Part shown: positions 6,005 through 13,513 of the stretch, piece by piece
Position numbering within the stretch: position 1 is the first letter of the stretch
Layout: each line of letters starts with the position of its first letter
Assembly (NCBI GenBank): GCA_002309635.1
Contig: DBXO01000019.1
Span: 1 to 13,785, forward strand
Direction of reading: 5' to 3'
DNA length: 13,785 nucleotides
From: Ruminococcus flavefaciens
GTDB taxonomy: Bacteria; Bacillota; Clostridia; Oscillospirales; Ruminococcaceae
Made by a program: the position numbers and the translations under genes
The notes under the pieces: generated by a model
Database searches by the model: none
The model's input: the letters and a program-made list of their open reading frames with translations, nothing else
What the model was told of the DNA's origin: nothing

Positions 6005-8461
6005 ATGAAAAAAACGGCAGCATTCATCGCAGCCTGTGTAATGACAGGCTGTGCGGCAACAGCGCCAATGAACGGCGTGAACAACAGCTCTGTTCTTGCG
6101 GCAGACGGTTATGACATGAAAATCACTGTGGACCTCAAAGGCGAGCGCAAGGAAATTTCGCCACTTATCTACGGCGTAAACCAGTACACCTCTCCGCTTA
6201 AGGACGTCAGGGCAAATGCCGTTCGTCAGGGCGGAAACCGTATGACAGCCTACAACTGGGAGACGAACGCTTCAAATGCAGGCTCGGACTGGAAACACAG
6301 CTCGGATACCAATCTTTCCGAATCCGACGATCCTGCCGACTGCGTACAGGTCCTCTCAAAGGATGCAGAAAAGTACGGCGTTGGCTATAAGCTTACAACT
6401 CTTCAGCTTGCAGGCTATGTTTCGGCAGATAAGGACGGTCCTGTATCAGAGGAGGAGAAGGCTCCCTCAAAGCGCTGGAACAAGGTAGTACTCACAAAGG
6501 ACGCTCCTTTTGCAGATACTCCCGATCTTACAGACGGAGTAGTATACATGGACGAATATGTGAATTACATCATCAAGAAGCTTGGCGACTCAAAGTCAAA
6601 GACAGGTATTCAGGGCTACAGCCTTGATAACGAGCCTGTTCTCTGGAACGATACACACAGCAGAATGCACCCCGAGCCTGTAACTATCGAGGAGCTCAGC
6701 ACCAAGTCGATAGAAATGGCAAAGGCTGTCAAGAAGCTTGACCCCAATGCAGAGGTATTCGGACCTGCACTTTACGGTTACACAGCCTTCGATCACCTTG
6801 ATGATGACGACGATCACGACGAATGGGAAAAAGTTAAGAAGGAAAACAACTATCACTGGTATCTTGACTGCTATCTCGATCAGATGAAGAAGGCTTCAGA
6901 GGAAAGCGGTACAAGACTTCTTGATGTTCTCGATATACATTATTACTCAGAGTCAGCAAGAAAGGGCATTGATGACAGACTTCAGTCTGTCCGCACCCTT
7001 TACGAGGAGGGCTTCGTTGAGAACAGCTGGATAGGACAGTGGTGCATGGAGAACGTTCCGATACTTCCCACAGTAAAGAAGTCCATAGATACATATTATC
7101 CCGGCACAAAGCTTGCAATCTCCGAGTACAATTTCGGCGGAGGCAGCGACGCTTCGGGAACTATCGCACAGGCCGAGGCACTGGGCTGCTATGCGGATCA
7201 GGGCGTTTACTTTGCTTCACTCTGGGGCGGTGAGCCGTTCATCATGGCAGGAATCAACCTATACACCAACTATGACGGCAAGGGTGGCTGCTTCGGTGAT
7301 ACACTTATCCCTGCAAAGACTGATGATGTTGCAAAGTCAAGCGCATATGCAGCTGTAAATGCAAAGGACGATTCAAAGGTAACTGTAATGGTCACAAACA
7401 AGGATCAGGCAAACAGTGAAAATGCCGTTATCGACCTCAAAAATGCTGAAAATGAGTACAAATCAGCAGCTGTATATGCGATTTTCGGTACAGACGAGCA
7501 GATAAAGCTCATCGATATCGTAAAGGACGTCAAGGACAACAAGGTAAATGTGGAACTTCCTGCTTTCTCGGCTGCTATGGTAGTAGTTTCCGATAAGGCA
7601 GACGCTTTCGACGGTCTCAAGACTTACTATGAGACAAGGAAGGATACAGTTACAAAGGAATATACAGACATCGAGGCCCTTACAAACGACAAAGGCTTCG
7701 TTGTAGTTCCCATCGAGGACGCAAAGCACCTTTCAAAGATAATCATCAACGGCGCCGTAACATCGAGCGCAGGTTCAAGCTGGGGAACAGCAGGCTGTGC
7801 GGTATGCATGAACGCTGTTTCAAAGGACGGAGAAGGCTTCTGGACATATAAGGACTACAGTCTCGGTCTCGGAAGCAAGGTATCCGCTACGGTAAAGTTT
7901 GACGGAACTCTCACAAAGACAACAGGCGAGGGGGCAGACAAGGTATCCGAGGAGCTTGAAGCTGCTATTGCTGATGGTAAGGTAGAGCTTCAGAAGTGGT
8001 GGGACGCTTCCGAAAAGAGCGAGGCTGCTGCCGAGGACAAAATAGAGGTCATGTATTCAAGCATACAGGTAGTATACGAGTACGAACAGGGGGAGGCTCC
8101 GGTCTCAGAGACGACAACCACTACAACAGCTCCCAGGACTACTGCAACTACCACATCAACAGCAACAACTACTGTTACAACAGCGCCTGCTTCAACAGTA
8201 TCTACGGACATTGAAAAGCCTGTATACGGTGACACAAACTGTGACGGAACAATTGACCTTGCAGACGCAGTGCTCATTATGCAGGCACTGGGAAATCCGA
8301 ATAAATTCGGTATTGACGGCAGCGATGAGCACCATCTCACAAAAAAGGGTTTTTATAACGCGGACTGTTACAAAACAGGTGATGGCATGACAACAAAAGA
8401 TGCGCTTGCAATACAGTTGTATAAGCTGAATCTTATTGATCAGCTCCCAATGGAAGAATAA
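6005..8461 (+). CDS. GH44 beta-glucanase (endoglucanase/xyloglucanase type) with dockerin
   Basis: An 818-residue secreted cellulosomal glycoside hydrolase cleaving beta-1,4-glucan or xyloglucan-type chains. The signal peptide probably ends near residue 32 (VLAA). The GH44 catalytic domain spans about 37-530: LDNEP holds the likely acid/base E210 and AISEYNF holds the likely nucleophile E374, both in GH44-typical contexts. Residues about 535-695 form a separate beta-rich module in the place where R. flavefaciens GH44 enzymes carry a CBM76-type module; I suggest that identity but cannot confirm it. A Thr-rich linker (702-733) leads to a dockerin (739-815). Its first loop is canonical (D743/N745/D747/D751/D754). 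The second is irregular, with D787, Y789 and D793 and an insertion. GGAGG at 5993-5997 supports the ATG. It may be cotranscribed with the upstream regulator; a perfect palindromic terminator follows. Related R. flavefaciens enzymes have been called EndB or Cel44A. Confidence 0.93.
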   Translation: MKKTAAFIAACVMTGCAATAPMNGVNNSSVLAADGYDMKITVDLKGERKEISPLIYGVNQYTSPLKDVRANAVRQGGNRMTAYNWETNASNAGSDWKHSSDTNLSESDDPADCVQVLSKDAEKYGVGYKLTTLQLAGYVSADKDGPVSEEEKAPSKRWNKVVLTKDAPFADTPDLTDGVVYMDEYVNYIIKKLGDSKSKTGIQGYSLDNEPVLWNDTHSRMHPEPVTIEELSTKSIEMAKAVKKLDPNAEVFGPALYGYTAFDHLDDDDDHDEWEKVKKENNYHWYLDCYLDQMKKASEESGTRLLDVLDIHYYSESARKGIDDRLQSVRTLYEEGFVENSWIGQWCMENVPILPTVKKSIDTYYPGTKLAISEYNFGGGSDASGTIAQAEALGCYADQGVYFASLWGGEPFIMAGINLYTNYDGKGGCFGDTLIPAKTDDVAKSSAYAAVNAKDDSKVTVMVTNKDQANSENAVIDLKNAENEYKSAAVYAIFGTDEQIKLIDIVKDVKDNKVNVELPAFSAAMVVVSDKADAFDGLKTYYETRKDTVTKEYTDIEALTNDKGFVVVPIEDAKHLSKIIINGAVTSSAGSSWGTAGCAVCMNAVSKDGEGFWTYKDYSLGLGSKVSATVKFDGTLTKTTGEGADKVSEELEAAIADGKVELQKWWDASEKSEAAAEDKIEVMYSSIQVVYEYEQGEAPVSETTTTTTAPRTTATTTSTATTTVTTAPASTVSTDIEKPVYGDTNCDGTIDLADAVLIMQALGNPNKFGIDGSDEHHLTKKGFYNADCYKTGDGMTTKDALAIQLYKLNLIDQLPMEE

Positions 8462-8506
8462 TTATCTCACGACAGGACTTTATTCTAATATCCTCTCCAA
8501 TAGCGT

Positions 8507-8551
8507 AAAAGGCAGAAAGAAGTTTAAACTTCTTTCTGCCTTTTGCTTTTT
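8507..8551. terminator. Long palindromic terminator after the GH44 gene
   Basis: A perfect 38-bp palindrome (8507-8544, centre at 8525/8526) forms a stem of at least 16 bp with a TTTAAA loop. It is followed by GC and TTTTT on the + strand and flanked by A residues on the left, so it could work in both directions. It starts 46 bases after the stop codon. Confidence 0.9.
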
Positions 8552-8706
8552 GTAAATACTATATGAACAAATGTGACAGCTGTATGAAAATACCTTTTCC
8601 CGCAGTCGCTATGCCCCTATAAATTGGCAAAAATTCCATATAGCAATTCTGTCCGTGAATTTGCATACATATTTTACTGTTTTTTCATGCAGGATAACAA
8701 TTGAAA

Positions 8707-8734
8707 TTAATTCGCTATTGTGGTATGATACAAT
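8707..8734 (+). promoter_or_regulatory. Candidate extended -10 promoter of the transglutaminase-like gene
   Basis: TGATACAAT (8726-8734) gives a TGn-extended -10 (TACAAT 8729-8734) identical to that of the XRE gene. The -35 is weak: TTAATT (8707-8712, 16-bp spacer). A better hexamer, TTGAAA at 8701-8706, is 22 bp away, too far for normal spacing. Confidence 0.5.
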
Positions 8735-8808
8735 TATAGAATAATAAGTTGAAGAAATGTGTTAAAACATTCCATAAAATGCTATGAAAGATCTGAGAGG
8801 TGAGGGAT

Positions 8809-10635
8809 ATGACGGGCAAGCAGAGATACAGAAAAGTCATCGCAGCAGCTGTTTCGGTTTTTACGCTTATACATGTTTTTCCGAATAGTACGGCAACGGC
8901 TGAATATATTATCCCCACCATGCCCGATTTTTCGTATATTGGCCCGATAGGAAAGCTTACCTCCGAGCAGACCAGAAAGGCTGCCGAAACGGTTTACGAC
9001 GCAATTTACTTCCATAAGAACGATATAGATTTCAAAACATGCGGTATCAGAATGACCCCTGAGAATTCCGACAGCCTTATCTCCATATACAGGCATGTTG
9101 CAGCCTGCTATGATGTGGGGCTGCTTGTAAAGAAAGGCACCATTTCCTATATTCCAAGCAGCAGTATCATCAACCTTTCCTACCTGTACAGCGGAAACGA
9201 ATACGAAAAGATGTATATGGAATACAGCGCAAAGCTTGACGATATCCTTTCGGGAGTGGATTATAGCTGGTCAGATGTGGAAAAAGCCCTTTATCTTCAC
9301 GATTACATATCAGTAAGGTTCGATTATGACTATCCTGCCTATAACGGAGAAGTTACCCGTCAGAACAGGGAACAGTACAGCTCATACGGAATGCTGAAGA
9401 ACGGCATGGCTGTCTGTGAGGGCTATTCCGAGCTTTATGCGAAGCTTATGAACAGACTGGGCATACATACTGAGCTTGTTACCAGCGACGAGATGAAGCA
9501 TGCATGGAACATGGTAAGCATAAACGGCAGCATGTATTATGTTGACGTTGCATGGGACGACAGCTTTTACGGCTACAGCGGCATTGTGAAGCATACCAAT
9601 TTCCTGCGGACTGGTCGCGAGATGAGGAAAGAGAACCACGACTGCACCGACTGGAAGGACGCATTCGGTCACAGCCTGTATGATATGGAAGTCCCCGATA
9701 CCTACAGCAGCGCATTCTGGCTCGATTCACGCGCAGCCATAAAACCCTATGAAAACGGATGGGCGGCGATAGTCGGGACTCCCGGTGATCTCCGCGCGGA
9801 GATATACGACTACGATCCCGTAAAGCAGGAATGGAATGCAGAAAAGTGTCTGACAGCTATCCCTTCGTCACTTGCTACATGGTACGTGTGGGGAAATCCC
9901 TATTCCTACTGGACCGAATCCTTTGCAATGCCCGAGGTAATCAACGGTATATTCTACTATTCAACCCCCTCGGCGATATATTCATATTGCGGAGGCAGAA
10001 ATATCAAGGTCTATGAGCTGAGCGAAGCCGAAAAGAAGACAGGCTATATATATGGCATGTACTCCGACGGCGAAAACATGTACTACGGTCTTGATACCGA
10101 GTATCATCACGTTGGAAAAGGGGCGACTGTTCCTATAAAGTACAGCAGCGCAGCCATTTCTGACTTTGAGGAAAGGATAAGGGCAGAAGCGGATATCCAC
10201 GCTGAGACCACAACCGAAAATGCAGCGGTGACAACTTCGGCGACAACTGTCGGAAAGCCCACAACAACGTATAAAAGTGAGACAACTGTCACAAGACGTA
10301 CTGTTGCGGCAATGGTATCCACAGATGCGGCACCTCCCGTAACAACGTCAGCCATAACGAAACTTCCCGTAATAGTGCGGAAGAACGGAGATTTGGACAA
10401 CGACGGTATGATAAATGCAGTGGACGCCTCAGTGATACTTTCGTATTACGCAAGCACTTCGACGGGCGGCAACGATGGCTTCGACAGCGGACAGAGGAAA
10501 GCAGCCGATGTAAATAAAGACGGTGTGATAGACGCCGTGGATGCTTCAGGCATACTCAGCTACTATGCATTTCTTTCCACGCATACGCAAACGCTTAATA
10601 TTGACGAGTTCATTGATAAGCGGAGAACTCGGTAA
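8809..10635 (+). CDS. Secreted transglutaminase-like protein with C-terminal dockerin
   Basis: 608 residues from the ATG at 8809. An in-frame GTG at 8800 would add three residues but lies inside the AGAGGTGA ribosome site (8796-8803), so I prefer the ATG. A signal peptide probably ends near residue 31 (ATA/EY). The transglutaminase-like core (about 145-270) has the papain-type triad in typical motifs: C203 (AVCEGYS), H231 (KHAWN) and D246 (YYVDVAWDD). Bacterial members include proteases and peptide-modifying enzymes, so true cross-linking is not implied. Residues 295-455 are Tyr/Trp-rich and probably beta-rich, with no family I can name. A Thr-rich linker (about 466-515) precedes the dockerin (526-588), whose loops (D528/D530/D532/N536/D539 and D567/N569/D571/D575/D578) are nearly identical repeats with AVDAS and ILSYYA. 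It likely acts on proteins outside the cell while docked to a scaffoldin. Confidence 0.88.
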   Translation: MTGKQRYRKVIAAAVSVFTLIHVFPNSTATAEYIIPTMPDFSYIGPIGKLTSEQTRKAAETVYDAIYFHKNDIDFKTCGIRMTPENSDSLISIYRHVAACYDVGLLVKKGTISYIPSSSIINLSYLYSGNEYEKMYMEYSAKLDDILSGVDYSWSDVEKALYLHDYISVRFDYDYPAYNGEVTRQNREQYSSYGMLKNGMAVCEGYSELYAKLMNRLGIHTELVTSDEMKHAWNMVSINGSMYYVDVAWDDSFYGYSGIVKHTNFLRTGREMRKENHDCTDWKDAFGHSLYDMEVPDTYSSAFWLDSRAAIKPYENGWAAIVGTPGDLRAEIYDYDPVKQEWNAEKCLTAIPSSLATWYVWGNPYSYWTESFAMPEVINGIFYYSTPSAIYSYCGGRNIKVYELSEAEKKTGYIYGMYSDGENMYYGLDTEYHHVGKGATVPIKYSSAAISDFEERIRAEADIHAETTTENAAVTTSATTVGKPTTTYKSETTVTRRTVAAMVSTDAAPPVTTSAITKLPVIVRKNGDLDNDGMINAVDASVILSYYASTSTGGNDGFDSGQRKAADVNKDGVIDAVDASGILSYYAFLSTHTQTLNIDEFIDKRRTR

Positions 10636-10642
10636 AACTGAC

Positions 10643-10680
10643 AATGGGTATGATAAAGTTTCTTTATCATACCCATTTTA
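10643..10680 (+). terminator. Terminator of the transglutaminase-like gene
   Basis: A perfect 16-bp stem (10643-10658 with 10662-10677) has a 3-nt TTT loop and starts 7 bases after the stop codon. The T-tract is short (TTTTA at 10676-10680), but the stem is very stable. Confidence 0.8.
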
Positions 10681-10687
10681 ATGATAA

Positions 10688-10703
10688 AAAAGCGTCCGCT
10701 TTT
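10688..10703. repeat. Small inverted repeat between two terminators
   Basis: AAAAGCG (10688-10694) faces CGCTTTT (10697-10703) across 2 bases, so as RNA it would form about six pairs with a 4-nt loop. It lies between the two large convergent terminators and may add a T-rich end to either. Confidence 0.4.
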
Positions 10704-10705
10704 GG

Positions 10706-10742
10706 AAACAGGCATAAAGAAGAAACTCCTTTATGCCTGTTT
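10706..10742 (-). terminator. Terminator of the diguanylate cyclase gene
   Basis: A perfect 14-bp stem (10706-10719 with 10729-10742) with a 9-nt loop lies 9 bases past the - strand stop at 10752. The following - strand T-run is interrupted (TTT CC AAAA), so efficiency is uncertain. Confidence 0.7.
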
Positions 10743-10751
10743 TGCTGTATG

Positions 10752-11861
10752 TCAGTCTGTGTATTCCGTGTGGTTCTTGCCGTTGTTCTTGCCTTTGTAA
10801 AGGCGCTTGTCGGCTTTTGTGATAACTGTATCGATCTTATCAACGGGAATGCCCACGCTTATGCCAAATGTCATGGTAACTCCGAATTCACAGTCGTCGA
10901 TCTCAAATGTATGGGCTCTAAGCGACTTGTGAATCTTTTCGGTAAAGGCAAGTCCCTCCTCGATGCTGGATTCGGGGATAATAAACAGGAACTCCTCGCC
11001 TCCCCAGCGGGCAGCGTAACCGTCGTCGGGGATAGTGCTTATGAACAGATTTGAAACGTAAACAAGTACCTTATCGCCGGTGTCGTGACCGTAGGTATCG
11101 TTTATCTTCTTGAAGTTGTCAATATCTCCTATACCGATGACGTACTGACTCTTGGGTGAACGGCTCCTTCTGCGTATGCTTTGGATATTTTCGTTCATAG
11201 CGCGTCGGTTGTAGAGATTGGTAAGCGGGTCAATCGAAGCAAGCCTTTTGAAGGTCTCACGCTGATCCACAAGCTGGAACTCCATATATTCGCGGATAAG
11301 GATATTCGTAAGAGCGGCGCTTACCAGAACGAAAACACCTATGAAGGCATTGGTTATCTGCATGGCTCTGATGAGATTGTTGTCCTTGAAATTGTATTTT
11401 CCTACAGCGTCGTAATCCAGAGCTATCTTAAAATACAAGAAGAATCCTAAAGAAATACCTCCTACAATAAACGGGATATACAATCGTTTGGTGCTGGTAA
11501 GAAATGTGGCCGGTATTATCAGTATGAAAAACATTGCAAAATCGGGCTGCCATCCCATAAGGTGTGTCGCATATGCGGCATGTACGATTATCTCAAGGTC
11601 ACAAAGGTAAATAATGATACTCTTTTCGTGTACATAGCGTACGGAGATCAGACATGCAACATAGAAAAGAACGCTGAAAATATTGAATATTTCCATTTCC
11701 TTAACTTCGAGTATATGAAACATTATAAGATATGTTACATGAGCGCAAAGGCAAGCTATAAGTCCGACAGAAAATGCTACTAATTCGTTTGTTTTATCAA
11801 AGAGCTGCTTATGGTCGGAAACAAATTCTCTTAGGAAATTGGTGCTCTTTTGGGAATCCAT
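10752..11861 (-). CDS. Membrane diguanylate cyclase (GGDEF protein)
   Basis: 369 residues from the ATG at 11861; an upstream in-frame TTG at 11882 lacks a ribosome site, while GAGGGG (11875-11880) lies 13 bases before the ATG (long but usable). About six hydrophobic helices occupy residues 27-190, forming a membrane sensor region of no named family. A GGDEF domain follows (about 205-365), with DPLTNLYNRR at the start, the DID metal site near 246-248, NDTYGHDTGD, and the active-site motif GGEEF at 287-291. It should therefore make cyclic di-GMP from two GTP at the inner membrane face. The RxxD product-inhibition site expected five residues before GGEEF is absent (PDDG there), so feedback inhibition by this route is unlikely. 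No EAL domain is present. It is transcribed from its own promoter, with a terminator downstream. Confidence 0.93.
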   Translation of the reverse strand: MDSQKSTNFLREFVSDHKQLFDKTNELVAFSVGLIACLCAHVTYLIMFHILEVKEMEIFNIFSVLFYVACLISVRYVHEKSIIIYLCDLEIIVHAAYATHLMGWQPDFAMFFILIIPATFLTSTKRLYIPFIVGGISLGFFLYFKIALDYDAVGKYNFKDNNLIRAMQITNAFIGVFVLVSAALTNILIREYMEFQLVDQRETFKRLASIDPLTNLYNRRAMNENIQSIRRRSRSPKSQYVIGIGDIDNFKKINDTYGHDTGDKVLVYVSNLFISTIPDDGYAARWGGEEFLFIIPESSIEEGLAFTEKIHKSLRAHTFEIDDCEFGVTMTFGISVGIPVDKIDTVITKADKRLYKGKNNGKNHTEYTD

Positions 11862-11897
11862 ACAATTGTCACTTCCCCTCAAGTATGTTTATGATTT

Positions 11898-11926
11898 ATT
11901 ATACACCAAATTGTATCAGATTTCAA
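11898..11926 (-). promoter_or_regulatory. Promoter of the diguanylate cyclase gene
   Basis: On the - strand TTGAAA (11921-11926), a 17-bp spacer and perfect TATAAT (11898-11903). The start would be near 11891, giving a leader of about 30 nt. It sits in the 132-base gap after the C_GCAxxG_C_C gene, where I see no terminator, so read-through from that gene is also possible. Confidence 0.75.
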
Positions 11927-11993
11927 TATATAAATTGTTAATAAAGAGATTTTGTAAATAATTGTTCATCAAAAGAAGGAAAAATAGCTATAA

Positions 11994-12458
11994 TTAAAGC
12001 TTTGTAGGATTATCGTAAATATATTTGTCAAGTATTTCGGCGGCAGTTCTGACAAATCTTATGCAGGGACGCGCTTTGTAGTACTTTTCCGTACGCTTTT
12101 CAGGCTCGGGAGTACTTGTTACGGAGAGTCCTTTCAGCAGCTCCCTGCAAACGATTGTATCATACTTTTCCTTGAACTGAGCAGCAAGGTACTGTATGCG
12201 TTCGTAATGCATGGTCTTGTCCTCGTGTGAAAAGCCTTCTCCCGTTCCGTAGAGTATGCCTGCAACCATGAACATAGCCGAGCAGGCTCCGCAGACTTCC
12301 CGCATTCTGCCCATACCTCCGCCGAAAGAGGAGGAAAGGCGCATTGCAAGATCCTTATCAATGCCGGTAACGTCGGTAAATGCAACAAATACCGACTGTG
12401 CGCAGTTCAGACCTCCTGCAAATAGTTCGCAGGCTTTATCAGCGTGACAGTATTCCAT
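11994..12458 (-). CDS. C_GCAxxG_C_C family Cys-rich putative redox protein
   Basis: 154 residues from the ATG at 12458, chosen because AAGGAGAA (12466-12473) lies just upstream. A farther ATG at 12488 would add ten residues but has no ribosome site. The conserved Cys pattern that names the family is visible: C19 (GGLNCAQSV), C56-G-A-C59 after the Gly-rich FGGGMGRM segment, C104 (IVCREL) and C132 (RPCIRF), plus C4 and C10 near the start. No signal peptide is seen, so it is likely cytoplasmic. The family is predicted to be redox-active or metal/cluster-binding, with no firm biochemical role known to me. It is divergent from an iron-sulfur scaffold-like operon, which suggests but does not prove a link to redox or cluster metabolism. 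Confidence 0.88.
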   Translation of the reverse strand: MEYCHADKACELFAGGLNCAQSVFVAFTDVTGIDKDLAMRLSSSFGGGMGRMREVCGACSAMFMVAGILYGTGEGFSHEDKTMHYERIQYLAAQFKEKYDTIVCRELLKGLSVTSTPEPEKRTEKYYKARPCIRFVRTAAEILDKYIYDNPTKL

Positions 12459-12513
12459 ATACTTATTCTCCTTTATATAAATCAGCATTCAGTTCCGCAA
12501 AATTATGATTTAT

Positions 12514-12542
12514 ATTATACCTTATTACGGGCGGAAAATCAA
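12514..12542 (-). promoter_or_regulatory. Promoter of the C_GCAxxG_C_C gene
   Basis: On the - strand TTGATT (12537-12542), a 17-bp spacer and perfect TATAAT (12514-12519). TTCCGC (12493-12498) and GCGGAA (12531-12536) form an inverted repeat flanking the -10, a possible but unproven operator. Confidence 0.72.
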
Positions 12543-12642
12543 GAGCAGGGGAGCACGTTATTTTTTTAACGCTATATATGCCGAAAAATAGCCGTATGCA
12601 GGAAAGCAGCAATAATCGGTGAAATATTTTTGCAAAAAAGAC

Positions 12643-12671
12643 TTGATTTTAAAGCGAAAAAGTCGTATTAT
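12643..12671 (+). promoter_or_regulatory. Promoter of the NifU-like/GGGtGRT operon
   Basis: TTGATT (12643-12648), a 17-bp spacer and TATTAT (12666-12671). The start would be near 12678, giving a leader of about 128 nt. It diverges from the C_GCAxxG_C_C promoter within the 348-base region 12459-12806, which holds no gene I can support. Confidence 0.65.
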
Positions 12672-12687
12672 ATATATTAGGTATGTT

Positions 12688-12780
12688 CGGCACGGAATAG
12701 GATACATTCGCACTGTATCGGTGCATGAAACAGAAAAGCCGCTTATTGTCCCGATGTTGCGGGATATGCAATATGGGCTG
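12688..12780 (+). promoter_or_regulatory. Structured 5' leader of the NifU-like operon
   Basis: Two nested stem-loops can be drawn. The first has GCAC (12690-12693) with GTGC (12721-12724) around GATAC (12701-12705) with GTATC (12715-12719). The second has AGCC, TATTG and TCCCG (from about 12737) pairing with CGGGA, CAATA and GGCT (ending about 12779) around an ATGTTG loop, with small internal loops. The ribosome site (GGAG 12795-12798) follows directly. It matches no riboswitch class I can recognise and has no terminator stem. It is a candidate cis-regulatory RNA. Confidence 0.4.
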
Positions 12781-12806
12781 CCTAAAAACCGAAAGGAGTA
12801 TTTATA

Positions 12807-13499
12807 ATGATTTATTCGCACGAAGTTGAAACAATGTGCCCTATCGCACAGGGCGTTGCTCACGGCGCTGCTCCGATCCCTGAGGAAGCAAAGTGGGTAA
12901 AGGCTAAGGAGATAAAGGATATTTCCGGCTTTACACACGGTATAGGCTGGTGCGCACCTGAGCAGGGCACCTGCAAGCTCACACTCAATGTTAAGGAGGG
13001 CGTTATTCAGGAAGCACTCGTTGAGACTATCGGATGCTCAGGTATGACACATTCTGCTGCTATGGCTGCTGAGATCCTTCCTGGCAGAACTATTCTTGAA
13101 GCTCTTAACACAGACCTCGTTTGTGACGCTATCAATACAGCTATGAGAGAGCTTTTCCTTCAGATCGTATACGGCCGTTCACAGTCTGCTTTCTCTGAAG
13201 GCGGTCTCGTAATCGGCGCAGGCCTTGAGGATCTTGGAAAAGGCCTCCGTTCACAGATCGGTACTACATACGGTACTCTCAAGAAGGGCCCCCGCTACCT
13301 CGAACTCACAGACGGCTATATCACAGGCCTCGCTCTTAATGAGGACGACGAGATCATCGGCTACAAGTTCATTAATTTCGGTAAGATGATGGACTTTATC
13401 AAGGCCGGCGATGACGCAAACACAGCTTTCCAGAAGGCTCAGGGCCAGTACGGAAGAGTTGCTGACGCAGTTAAGATCGTTGATCCGAGAAAAGACTAA
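12807..13499 (+). CDS. NifU-like iron-sulfur cluster scaffold family protein
   Basis: 230 residues, cytoplasmic, with no signal peptide. The segment around C77 (ETIGCSGMTHSAAMAAEILPG, 73-93) followed by TILEAL resembles the NifU/IscU stretch with a Cys before Ser/Ala-rich helix and Gly-Lys/Arg-Thr. Other cysteines are C11, C49, C56 and C106. The N-terminal part (1-60) and a C-terminal region (160-230) extend beyond a standard IscU length of about 130. Proteins of this type occur next to GGGtGRT proteins in clostridia, exactly as here. A role in assembling or carrying a cluster is inferred from the NifU-like motif; the client is unknown. The ATG has GGAG (12795-12798) at 8-base spacing. Codon use is strongly biased toward a small set (CTC, GCT, GGC), suggesting high expression. 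Confidence 0.85.
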   Translation: MIYSHEVETMCPIAQGVAHGAAPIPEEAKWVKAKEIKDISGFTHGIGWCAPEQGTCKLTLNVKEGVIQEALVETIGCSGMTHSAAMAAEILPGRTILEALNTDLVCDAINTAMRELFLQIVYGRSQSAFSEGGLVIGAGLEDLGKGLRSQIGTTYGTLKKGPRYLELTDGYITGLALNEDDEIIGYKFINFGKMMDFIKAGDDANTAFQKAQGQYGRVADAVKIVDPRKD

Positions 13500-13513
13500 G
13501 GAGGACTTGTAAA

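Larger units (their letters stand above)
8462..8808. other. Intergenic region between GH44 and transglutaminase-like genes
   Basis: A 347-base gap. The left part holds the palindromic terminator. From about 8552 to 8700 I see AT-rich DNA with no gene or clear structure. The right part holds an extended -10 promoter candidate (8726-8734) and the ribosome site of the next gene. Confidence 0.6.

Noticed and set aside
6038..6052. Possible lipobox (MTGC) in the GH44 signal peptide
   Set aside because: Met at the -3 position is not canonical and a normal signal peptidase I site (VLAA) follows; cellulosomal enzymes are usually not lipoproteins.
8101..8210. ACA/ACT-rich stretch as a repeat or CRISPR-like array
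   Set aside because: It encodes the Thr-rich linker of the GH44 protein; no regular direct repeats with spacers. No CRISPR array is present in the window.
8800..8808. GTG start for the transglutaminase-like gene
   Set aside because: The GTG lies within the ribosome site that serves the ATG at 8809.
10644..11054. 136-codon + strand frame across the convergent junction
   Set aside because: It runs through the terminator hairpins and antisense to the GGDEF domain, with no ribosome site; a shadow of the diguanylate cyclase gene.
11862..11882. TTG start for the diguanylate cyclase
   Set aside because: No ribosome site precedes it; GAGGGG lies between it and the ATG at 11861.
12558..12938. 126-codon - strand frame in the divergent region
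   Set aside because: It overlaps the operon promoter, the leader and the start of the NifU-like gene, with no recognisable protein features.
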